Made by a program: the position numbers and the translations under genes. Shown one piece after another: positions 1 through 11,900 of a DNA stretch of 64,000 bases. The notes under the pieces are model-generated. The model saw only the letters and a list, made by a program, of their open reading frames with translations, ran no database searches and was not told the origin of the DNA. This stretch comes from Cinnamomum chago. Taxonomy: Eukaryota > Streptophyta > Magnoliopsida > Laurales > Lauraceae. Where the stretch lies: the NCBI GenBank assembly GCA_038049695.1, contig CP142454.1, forward strand, positions 19,476,501 to 19,540,500, in the 5' to 3' direction. The number at the start of each line of letters is the position of its first letter. Position 1 is the stretch's first letter.

Positions 1-2167
1 ACATCCCGAAAGTCTAAGGTTGTAATTAGCTTAGTTAATTGTGCTTTTAGCTAATTAAGCTCGTTTATAAGCCAAACAGGTCCGATTAATCTTTAGGGTT
101 GCGCGTGCGAAATTGGGTTGAGATCCGAGCCCGTTTGGGTACAGTAGGGGTGTGTGTCGTTATTTCCGGAAAGTTCCGAAGGCTTTTTAGCAGTTTTTCG
201 CTTTTTGAGATTTTGACACCATCGGGTAGATTACCTAATTTCCCGGACTTTATCCTTCTGTTGCACCTCGATTCGGACCCTCGAACCCGACCCAAAACGT
301 GACCGGGCCCAAACCCATTAAACTTTCCTTTCTCTCTCCTCATTTCTCTTTCTCTCTCCTCACTCATTTTCTCCTCTCCCCTCACCCCACGTGCATGGAC
401 AGCTGCCCCCCCTCTTTCTTTATTCTTTCCTTCCTTCTCCCTTATCTTCATTTCCCTCCTCTTCTCATTCACTCCACACAGCAGCCCCCACCTCCATTTC
501 TCTCATCTCTCGTTCTCCCTCCCCCTCTGTTTCTCTCTTCTCTCTCGTTCTCTCCATCTCACTCTCATCACCGCCGCCGGACGACGTAGCCACCGGCCAC
601 CATCACCAAGCTCTCTCCCTCCTCCACCCTCTCATCTCATCACTCATTTCTCTCAATCATCTCTCCCTCACCTAGCCATGCTGCCCACTGTCCTGGCGCC
701 ATCACTGTCGCCGTCGGACCCACCTGCACCACCGCCGAGCTCCCCATCTCCGGCGAACCAGCCCACTCCATCTCTCTTTGTTTTCCCCTATTTTTCCCTT
801 TCTCTGTTCATTCCTTTCATTCTCTGTTTCTCTCTTTCATTCTCTGTTTCATTTTCTTTCTTTGTTTCTCTCTCTTACTTTCTTTCTCTCTCACTCCCTT
901 GCTGCCAACGATTTAAGTCCACACCCATTTCATTCCCTCTCATTTTCTCATCATTCCATTTCATTTTCTCTCATCTCATCTCACCTCTCCCTCACCTCAA
1001 TCCATTCACGTTGACTTTTCCCCCCCTCACCCATGTCACCATTTCACTCTCTCTCTCTAATTCATTCTTTGTTTCTTACCTCTCTTTATTTCTCCATTCT
1101 TTATTCCTCTCTATCTTCACTTTCCTTCTTGTCAATGGACCAACAAGAGACTCTCCATCACCACTAATTAGTGGGCCACTAATCAAGTGGGCCCCACAAC
1201 CTCCAATGATCACTACCATCTCCGCGTGGACCCCGCGAGCTTCTCATCCTCAATTTGCAAGCCACCACTCCATTCCCATCTGTTTGGTAAGCTCTCCTTC
1301 TCCTTAGGTTTGGGTTAATACACTTTGGGTGTAGAAATGTATTTGGTAGCTTAGAGCTTCCCCTCTAGTAATTTTATATTTAATTTAGTTTTATTTTACT
1401 AATTATCCCTTAGGTTTGGTTTGTTGGGCTATGGAGCTAGGATTTGTGGATTTGGCATTTTCAACCAAAGGCAAGTAGATATTTATATATATGCTTGGAT
1501 ATGTTTGTCTTTTCTTTGATTTGATGATTGATGATGATTTAGATGACCACATATGCTCATTGATACTTTAAATGTGGAAAACATGATAATATAAATGGAA
1601 TGGTTGGATTGAGATAGATGTTGGTTGGATGGACTTGATGAGAGGGGGTATGGATGTATGTGTAGAGGGCAAGGCCCTATTTTCTTTGTTTGCAGGATTA
1701 GAATGGAAGGGTTAGGCCCTTCATATTGACTGATTACATGTTCTGGGATTTTGGAAAGGGGTTTCCACCCATTTCACTTCAGTTGCAGAACTGAGGTTCT
1801 GTAACTGTAGTGTATGTGGTTGACCGACCAAGGGGACTGAGTCGACCGGCCACACACAATGAGGCTCTCTGGAGCCTGATGGAAATCACTGTGCACTCCA
1901 TTTGTTTACAACTTCCGATCGACCGGACTGGGTCGGGTTGACCGGGTACTCTGTGTGGGATGTGGACCGGGCCCAATGATGGATACCTTTTGAAGGGCCC
2001 TTTTGACTTTGTTCGGTTGGACTTAGGTGGAACCTTGGCTACCTTTTTGGACTCATTTGACTATATGTAAAGATGTTTTGAGCCGACGTCTTTTACGGTT
2101 AATCCGGTATAACCCCGGTTTCAATTTTGGGGGCGTGACACCTAGGTGTTACGATGCGGGTGTGACA
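1..2167 (-). mobile_element. Ty3/gypsy-type LTR, partial (runs off the left edge)
   Basis: On the minus strand the sequence starts at 2167 with TGTCACACCCG and, after a short imperfect repeat, TGTCACGCCCCC at 2140. This start is typical of plant Tekay/Del-like gypsy LTRs and resembles the LTR at 25901. The body has no intact coding frame. It contains a 300-1130 block that is strongly pyrimidine-rich on the plus strand, and GACCGG/CCGACC motifs at 1820-1970. The far end is not reached, so LTR length, TSD, and whether this is a solo LTR or part of a full element cannot be decided. The long plus-strand frame at 678-1307 is low-complexity Ser/Phe/Leu/Pro sequence from the CT-rich block and is not a gene. 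Confidence 0.6.
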
Positions 2168-2645
2168 TTTGAGAAACTCCTTAAATAGTACTTTGAAAAA
2201 TTCTATTTTATTATTTAAATTCTTAACTTACCATTGCCCGCACCACCCAAATGAAAATCCTGGGTATTCCATTGTCACATAACACTCCCTCAAGCTGGTG
2301 CATTTATGTTCCCTATGTCCAGCTCAGACAAAGGATCACTCAATTGTCTTCTAGTTCCTGCTTTTGTGAGGAAGTATGCAGTCTAATCATCTGCACTTGC
2401 ATGCGCTAGCTTCACATCGTTTTTCTCAATTTTTACTCTAATGAAGTGGCAGACAACTCCCACATGCTTTATTCGTTCATGATATACGGGATTTTTTGCA
2501 AGTTTTATCGCTGATATTCTATCACAATGTAAACCCACAAACCCACATTGCTTGAAGCCTGATTTTTCTAACAATATCCTCAACCATAACAGCTCACAAC
2601 ACCCATGAGCCAGATGAAATTTTTGGGATGCATCGTGACACAATT
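2168..2645 (-). pseudogene. Copia retrotransposon fragment: RNase H end, polypurine tract and start of 3' LTR
   Basis: Read on the minus strand, 2640-2390 encodes the C-terminal RNase H part of a Copia polyprotein: ELLWLRILLEKSGFKQ, then SAIKLAKNPVYHERIKH and CHFIRVKI. These match the usual Copia motifs (NPVYHERTKHI...HFIREKI) with substitutions. It is followed by stops, then a purine-rich tract (CTTGAGGGAG) and TGTTATGTGACAATGG at 2284, the typical start of a 3' LTR. Only about 117 bp of that LTR remain before the gypsy LTR begins at 2167, so the gypsy element appears to have inserted into it. Nonfunctional. Confidence 0.75.
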
Positions 2646-2826
2646 GTTTGATCTAGATTATTGTGAAGATTAGCTCGAAGAATATAATGCATGGGAATAA
2701 AAATTATTGGACATGGCACATAAAAAAAAATAATAAATAAAAAAAAAAAAACAAACAAACAAACACACAGTTTATGACCTAAATCTTTTCCAGTCATTAT
2801 TATCAGTTCTTGCATGAATGCCATAC

Positions 2827-2915
2827 CTTGGCCTTCAGCATGCAAGAAAAATCAAAGAAAGCACCATAAACATCAGGCATTGCTCTTGTTTGGTCAATAA
2901 CTTTAGCTGTTAGCC
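2827..2915 (-). CDS. SQS: SQS coding exon 10 (residues 316-345), last one in the window
   Basis: Encodes [20 protein letters not shown] then [10 protein letters not shown], ending at the intact donor GTATGG. The next exon expected in plants begins VD(K/N)NDPNA and is followed by the membrane anchor; neither is present between here and position 1. Confidence 0.95.
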
Positions 2916-5900
2916 CTAGAAAAAGGAAAAGAAGAAACAGATGAGATTTGGAACCAAAAATTTGCATTTCCAACAAAAACAATATGATATAACTCATAAG
3001 AATCTGGTAAACAGGACAGGCAAGGGGAAAAGGATGAACACTGATAGAAATGAGGTGAACGATCTTTCACAAATCAAATATATTAGACTTTAGTCTTCCA
3101 GCTCTAACAGCCAAGAAAGGCATGCTCAAATACTGTTTTCTCACCTCGTCTCATTTTCACTACTCCTCGGAAGACTTCAACATTGTTATAGCACAATGCT
3201 AGTGTTCCAATCGCCATAATCTGATACAAGCAGTTCACATCAGTTTTCAGCATGAATAACTGTGGCACAATAAAAAGAAACATCAAGACTCTCTTGTACA
3301 CTAGAAAATGCAGTGTAGTAACTAGAACATCTGATTCAATCACACGGTAACAAGAAAAATATTTTTTTTTAAAGTGCATCAAAAATTGAATAAAAAATTT
3401 AAAACATTAATATTCCAAGTAAAATAAGAAAAACTAACCAATATAAGATAGAGAGAAAAGGGCTACAAGTATATTAAAAAAATTTGTTATGCAAAAACTA
3501 AAGACAAAAAATATAGATCTGAAGGGACAAGGCTTTGACAATGATGCAAAAACTAAAGAAAATTAACAACTTTGATTAAAATAAAAATATATATAAAAAA
3601 AACTAGTATTCTAATTTCTAACTAAAAATGATAAAATAATAGATATAATGAGCTAGCATATTACACACAAAAAAAAAAATAGAAGGCCCAAAAAAACAAC
3701 CTAGTCTAAAAAAAAGATATCAAAAGAAATAAAATGCAGAATAAAACCCTGGAAGACAATTTAATAATTTTTAATGTAAAAATTTAATAACCCAGCAGAA
3801 AGCACATGAAAAGGCTGCAATACCCAAAGGTGAAGAAGGTCAGCAGAAAAGAATAATAAGGGAGAATGGTAGCAAACAAGGCCCCACATGAAATTTCACA
3901 CAGAAACTAAGGAAAATGGTTTCACACAGAAACGTTAGAAGCTTTCATATGGGAAGATGGATATGCAGATTTCATAAAATCCCCAGAAAACTCCTCACCA
4001 ATTTGGCTGATGACTTATACTGTCATACAGTACTTCTTCTTTTTCTTTTTTTTCTTTTTTTTTGCTAGATATACAGTAAGAGTTTTTATGGTGAGCTTAA
4101 TGCAAAAGACAAAACCTATTCCTATCCATCCATAAATCATACAAATCTCAGCCATTACTAGTAAAACTAGTCCTCGTTTTGGACGATATCATCTAGTTCC
4201 CCAATACAGTGCAGTAACATGAAAAGATAAAATATAATCATTTCTTCACCGAGCACTAGCCACAATATCGACAAATTTGGTGTTTTTAGCTCCAATAGTC
4301 CATCAATTCCTAGATCACTGCCTTCATTTAATTTCTTCTTCTTCTTCTTCTTCTTCTTCTTCTTGTATAAATTTAAGCAAAAATACCATTCAAAAAACAA
4401 ATTAAGCAAAAACGCTTCTAGCACGTGCCTAGGCATTGTTTTCCTCATTATCTAAAAGAGCCCTCCTCTTACAAATTCATTTGTTTTGTGTACAAGGAGA
4501 AATGTCTTTGTGACATCCAGAATGTGAAATTAAATTTTTTCCAGTTCTTCAGTTTTTACATTAACAAACAGGATTTAAATGCATGTTGAAACCCCCATCT
4601 CGATGTCTACATGATATTCTTGTTAGGAGAAGGATTTCATGCTTGTGTGGACCATTATACTAGCTATGATACCCAGATACATCTACAAACCCAACATATC
4701 CACATCAAACAAATATGACACTTGTCTTGGTACCGGATACTACTAGGGTACAAGTTTAGCATATCCTACTTGCCAAGTCCAGCATTTCATTTAGTTCTTA
4801 TAATTTTCTTATTTCTCAACATTAAAGAATGTTAGAAAGGAATATATACTACTAGGATACAAGTTTAGCATATCCTACTTGCCAAGTCCATTATTTCATT
4901 TAGTTCTTATAATTTTCTTAGTTCTCAACATAAAATAATGTTAGAAAGGAATATAAACAATGACAATTTCATTAATTCAAAAGTGATCTAAAGAAAGAAC
5001 TTGGACACCCGTATCTGAATTAGTGTCCTAGATTTTCAAAAGTGCCGAGTCGTATGTATTCCTAATCCCTGTACCTATGTCTGTAGCCATGTCCGTATCT
5101 GGGCATCATAGTGTACTTGTACTTGTGTATAATTTCAGTAGATCTTAGTACAGCTATTTCTTTTAGTTAGAACGATAACTTCATCATAAGCAACAGTTTT
5201 TCTTTTACTTATGAGGGATTAACTTAATGCAACAATATAGTTTCAATAGATCTTAGGACTGCCATTTCTTTTACTTCATCTTAAGCAGTGGTTGTGACAT
5301 CCTCATATAAACGCAAGTGTACATATGTGTCTGCCTTCTCATATTGAGAAACACACGATTATCTTCTCTCATTAACACTTGTTAGTTTTCAATTCTCACC
5401 ACCATCACAAACTATATAATGAAAACCTTCTTCCAACAAATCAACTCAAACACAAAAATAAGCAAGTCCTCATAACTGATAAATAACATGATAGCATATG
5501 AAAAAGAACCTCACTGACATAGGTGTCTAAGATCACAAAAAGTTACAAGTAAAACTACTGCTTCATCATCATCTTAGCTTATCACCTCCACCGTCATCTA
5601 GACACCGTGGATCTCCAGGACATTCATAGGCTCTTCAACCATAGACCAATTTAGCCAGTTAGCCACAGCAAGATCTCTGTAACTAGCTCACCTCTGTCTA
5701 CAACAGCAACCTCACCAATCCTCAGTGCCAACTGCCAAATACACACTTCTCATTAACCACTTCGCCACATGCTTCCTACCTTCAATGTCATTGACAACAG
5801 CTTCATCAATTTCAACAATTCACTGACCACTATCAGAGTGCACACAAGGTGGTCAATGAACTTGGACGAATCTCGCCAGAGGAAGAACATTATGTCCATC

Positions 5901-8900
5901 CAAATACAACTGAGCCAATGGCAGCTTTCACAACAAACTGTAGTTGGTTTAAAAGGAGTTCTTCATCCAATTTGAATCTACCAGTCAAAAGCATAGTTTG
6001 CTACAAACCAGTTGTGGAAGATCTCCCTCTCTCTCCCTCCCCCTAAATTGCACATATCCACCAACTTTTGGCCATATCTAAATTTACTATACCGTTGGAT
6101 GGATCGACTATACAGCGATCCGAATGGACTTTGACCATTAAACTTTTGGGCCTCAAATGTAAATGATAGAAACCATGGTTGGGGCTGATTTTTTGAAAAG
6201 AGGAGGGTCCCAGGGAGTCCTTGAAATCCCCCTATCCCCACCCCCCATATGGGTCCCAGGTGGGCTCCACCACACAGTTGAGCTGCCCTCAGCTTACCTT
6301 ATCCTAAGATGCAGCTTAGGAGAGCTGCCCCCGTATATGTGTATAATTTTATTTTTAAATAGTTACTTTCATTAAAGGAGCAAACAATACAAGAGAAATC
6401 TTTGAATCGCTGTATATATTTATTTATATATAAATATATGAAAATTTCAACATCAATGCAACTGGGAAAAGTAGAACGCATGTTTTCAAAAGTCAACATC
6501 CTAGTTAAATTCAAAAAAAAAAAAAAAAAAATCATATCAGCATGTCTAGAGAAACCTTTGAATCATTCCTCACCTGAGGGATAGCACAAAATCGGAAGAT
6601 AAATGGGTCTCGCAAAGCAGACATGTATTTTAAGCAATCTTCCACAAGTGACAATGCATTGGTGACCATTTCATTCAGGCACTCAACTGCTTCTACGGAA
6701 TGTTCCTCATTTTTTAAGTCCTGAAGAATATAAGCAAAAAGGTTATTTGAAGAGTGGAATCGGGAAACGTATATCAAATGAATGGCAATGTATAATAATG
6801 AACAGAGAAGAACCTGTAGCACAGTTGGAAGGGGCTCACTGTTGCTACCATGAGGTTGCAACTTTAAGTCATCTTACCATTTGAAAAAAAAAATGTATAA
6901 TAGTGCAAGTTCTTGGGTTAAGAATAAAATAAGTCTGGGCATGCATAGCATTCTCAAGCCATCAATCGTACATCACAAATCACAATATTGGCCCATGCTT
7001 TATTGATCAAGAATGCTGATATGATATCGGGGCTGCAGTGCATGCTATACTTCCAAGAATTTGCATTTTTTTCGTTGAATGTTGGTGGATGTCATTATTG
7101 TTAAGTAGTTGTTTGTACGATTTCCTATCACCAATTGGTTTTGGGATTACTAGCTAGCAACTCTGTCATGGTATTAGAGCCAAAGGTCTCGAGCTCGAAA
7201 CCACGCATGACAAAAATACCCCATACCACGTTCTATGTTTGTGCGGGCGCAAGTGCGCACAGCAAGAAGGCCCCATGCAGCATTGTAGTCTTGTGCAGGC
7301 GTGTGCTTCGGCTCTGGGTGGTGTCCCACCGGTGGGGGGTGTTAAGTAGTTGTTTGTGCGGTTTCCTATCACCAATTGGTTTTGGGATTGCTGGCTAGCA
7401 ACTCTGTCAATTATTACATTTTTTATGCCTTTTTGCTATTTCTTTAAGATGTAAGAGGTTAGTTGAATTTTCTGGAAATTACTGATGATATATGCATATG
7501 TGAAACCCTCCACATTGGAGATTTCACATATCTCTGCGCAATATTGTGTTCGTTAACTTGGTATCATGGCCAAGTCAACTGAATCCCCGAGGATTTCCGG
7601 AAAAAAAAAAAAAAAAAAAAAAAACTTAAAAAACCCTAGCTGCCCTCCCTTCCTTATCTTTTTCCTACCCTTTTTTACTTCCCTTCTTCCCTTATTCATC
7701 TCTGCACAGAAACTTCCCTATGCTACTGGTTGACATCAGCCATGCAGACTGCTAGCAGCTAAAATTTTGGGTCCACAACTTAGCACAATTCTTTGGTCTG
7801 TGTTATTGAGAACAGCCAATGGTTACTTATAAAGTACAAGGAAAGATATCAACTCAAACTGGGAAACCTAATCATAATACTCAAATTTAATCTGATCCTA
7901 ATGTAGGACAAACTTACTCTCAATGTTACAAATAAATCCCTTAACACAAAATCATAAATTAACCACTATTTCTCAACACTACCCCTCGAGCTAGTACACA
8001 AATACTATGACCAGACTGGAATGCATATCATTGATCTATTACTCTCTCATAACTACTTTGGCAAGGAATTTTATCATCTTGATTTTCAGACCTGTGATAG
8101 ATCTTCGATTTGTCTTGAAACCTGATTGACAAGGAGATGAAAACTTCATGTGCTCCGCAGCATAAGCATGCAATAATTTAACTTAAACTGCACCTAGATG
8201 GGCACATTATACAGTCTGTTTTAGTGGTTAAGTAGGTCTTACATACAACCCATCAATGGATTAACACTCACTCATAGTTCACTAGTTACCTGGATTCACA
8301 ATACCGAGTAGCTGTAAAGTCTTCATAGAGTTTTCTACCCTCGCCTTGAAAAACCTTATAGACTCTGATGTCTACAAATACAACAGCGATGGGTCAAAGT
8401 CCTGAAGAAGTTGGCTGAATGGACTCTATAACTATGACCTTTGATTAAAGATACCTTGACAAACTGAAGACCTGAGCAAACCCTAAGACTCAAAAAAAAG
8501 TGTATAGCAAATCACCAATGGGCCCAACACTCCAATGGTCAAGCTCAACACAAAGAAGCACTTGAAGTTGGATGCTCTCGACAGCAAGCAATATATTATT
8601 TATATATAAGCATCGTCTGAAGTGGCTGACAATCAGTTAAAGTTGCCTGCACTTGCTGACGGGCTCCTGAATTGGGTAATACTAGAACTGACATGTCAAG
8701 AATCTGAACTTAAACAATGTTGAGGGCTCATGAGTTGGGTCATCTTGGAACTGACCCAACCTGAATTCGAACTTGAACAATGCTGCAGATCTGGATGGGT
8801 GATGCAGTCAAGGAAGCCAAAATCTAATTTCTTCTCAATTGATTTGTGAACTCAACCAGATTATTTTTTATCAACCAGAATCAAATGTTAATCAAGAAGA

Positions 8901-11900
8901 AAATAAGGATTCTTTTACCATTGATTGTGAAAATCCACCATAGAGATCTTCAATCCAATGAGAAATGCTCAACCAAGTGGAGAAGAAATAAAAGTGCAAC
9001 AAGGAAACTTTATCTAAATTTCATAAATATAACCAAAACTATATTGATTGTGCCTTACATGCCTTTAAATAATAACCTAAACTCAGTTAATTTTTAAATC
9101 CTATGATTTGATCATATCCATCCATCAAATCCTAAAAGTAATAAATCCCTAAACTATAGAATACTAAAAAAAAAAAACAGAAAGAAGAATGAAGTCGTTG
9201 GATCTTTAGAGATGTCCTGGCTGCCTTGACAAATAAACACTATGAGCCCTAAAGATAAGCCAATCTTCAATTCCTTTGTAAGCAAACCCAAATAAACACT
9301 AGGGAGAAGACCGTGAGTAGGTATATTTCCAAGAATGACATTGGATCATCTCAAAAAAAAAAAAAGGACCATGGATAGGCATGATTTAAAAACTCACTAT
9401 TTTCATTTGATTGCCCCATGTGATAATTAACTCAAAACAATCCCTTAGATCTCTCCTTATCCAAGATGACTCTTCATGCTCAAATAGGTAAGATAAATCA
9501 TCACAAGAGAAAGGACGCTGCAACATCCATGATACAAGTCGTCTAGAATATATGAATGCTAATGCATGCAGGTCCCATATGACTAGCTAGCTTGTGGGAT
9601 CAACTACTTGGAATTTTTGGCCCATCTTGACCATCCATTTTATGGAATTTTTGGCCCATCTTTTTTTTAACGATCATTTTATGAATTGATCAAATCGACC
9701 TAAATACTTTAGGGCCTCATTTACTACATGATCTACTAAATCTAGGTCATCCTCTCCCGCAACAACAGGTCAGGTTAAACTGGACGTGACATGCCTCCAT
9801 TCTCAACATACTTTTTGTCCAAGGATTGTTAGCTTCTGCATTCAATCATGGATGTACTGCACTACTGCTGAGTCCAAATTCATAGATGGGTTTCCCGTTA
9901 TGGATTTGAAGGACTGATGGACCAACAAATCTCGCCATGTTAAGTTAAACTGGACTGGCTCAAACTGGGTGTGACCTGCCTCAATTCTCAAAGGACTTTT
10001 TGTCCAAGGATTGTTAGCTTCTGCGTTTGACCATTGGCGTTCTTTACTATTGCTGAGTCCAGATTTACAATAGGGTTTATCACCATGGATTTGATGGAGG
10101 ATTAATGGACGAACAGATCTTTCCCTCTGTTGTCAAGATTATGAAGTTGAAGCCTGAAACCCTTCTGGCAGTTGAACCACTTTACAATACTGCTAGATCT
10201 GCTACCCTGCACAAGGGATGATACGAAACCCTAGCCATATAGAGAGAACAAGAAAACCCTAATCCCTCATATCTTTCCGCATTCTTTATCTTTATTTTCT
10301 GCTTCTCTCTCTTTCTTCCATCAATTCAACCGAGATCAGTCAGGCAATTCGGAACGACCTTTACTGTCGTTTGCAACACTAATGCTTTGATGGTGGAGAG
10401 GAGGTGGAGAAATAGCAACAAGTCATCCGGAGCTTAGTGGATTCTGTCAATGATTTCTTCCTGATAGAGATCAAATTGAAGCTGCTGTTGCAAGATCTTT
10501 TTGGGCTGAACAAGACTGGGTTTGGAGATTTGGGGGTTTTTTGCCTGTATGATGGTCAGAAGCCCTATTAGGCCTTCACCTACACCTTCGACTACAGCTG
10601 CAACAATAACTAGGCAAAATGACTAGAGCAAGGTCCTTGGGCTAAACAAACACATAACTTGGGGAAAAGAGAAGATAACTTGGGGAAAAGAGAAGAAGGT
10701 AGGATGAATGGAAAAATAAAGAAAAAAAAAATGTAACCGTAATCCTAGCTATGATACCAGTTGAGATTTTAGGGCCTCATCATGACACAATTCTTTTATC
10801 TATATTATTGTGAATAGCCGATTAAATAACCAGTGGCTATTTATAAGGTACAAGAAAAGATATCAACTGAAACTGGGAAAGCTAATCCCATGGGAAACCA
10901 AATTAGATTATAATGCTCAAATTTAATCTAATCCTACTTTTGGACAAACTTACTCTCAATATTACACTGACATCAACCAGTTCAAGTTTGGCTGCAGTGT
11001 TCACCCAGTCGGTGAGTTAATTACACTGACATCAGCAGTTTGAAATTTTGTTTCAACAGTTCTCTGAGCAATATTGTGTTGGTAATTGTGAACAGTTCCA
11101 GTAGATCATGTTCGGCTGCCCACTTGTGAGTTTCTATTTGACAGGATTGGACTAACTGGGAGATTATTGGAGAATGGTGTAAAAAATTAAGGTATACCAA
11201 AATGAAGGTCTGGATCATCGAGCAATGGGCGTCACATGAACAAACTAAATACGCGAGGATACCGTACATATCCTCAGGTCAAAGATCATATAGTACAACT
11301 TCGACTTTAACTAATAAACTGGGCTAATATCCCAAATTTGACAAAATATAGAAGAAAAAAATGGACGACTTACAGTAATGAGGGAATTTATTTCATAAAG
11401 GGTTTCAGGAATAAGAAATTCTCAGTCAACGCACCTCAAGTTTGTCAGCATATTTACTCCATATTTCGCGAGGCCAGAACATGCGTGACTTTGGTATCTC
11501 ATTTATGTCCTCAAGATAGTCTCGAATTATATTTGTCTTCTGGAAAGTGAATACACAAGAATATAGATCATGTGAGTACCAGAACTGCAGATAGAAAAAT
11601 CTGGTCAAACTTGGAATAATAAGTTATGGGTTGCCTAGCCAACCATATACCTGAAGAAATAAGCCCATAGAGTTCGAGAGAGAGTCTGGAGCCATATCTT
11701 CCAACCCAGAGGCATAAAATAGCTTGGACAGTCCTAATCCAACAAGTCCTGCCGCATAGTGGCAATACTCATCATAGTCATCAATTGTTCCCACCTACAA
11801 AATATTGACTGCAAATTCAATGATACGCTTAAAATGCCATGCTTGACCCCTTTTTTTGGAATGGTAACTGATCATTTCTGAAAAAAAATAGTAATGATAT

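Noticed and set aside
678..1307. 209-codon plus-strand frame
   Set aside because: Ser/Phe/Leu/Pro low-complexity translation of a CT-rich block inside an LTR; no domain.
7561..7576. A second primer-binding-like site TGGTATCATGGCCAAG
   Set aside because: No matching LTR pair found on either side; the similarity to 11060 is limited to about 20 bp.
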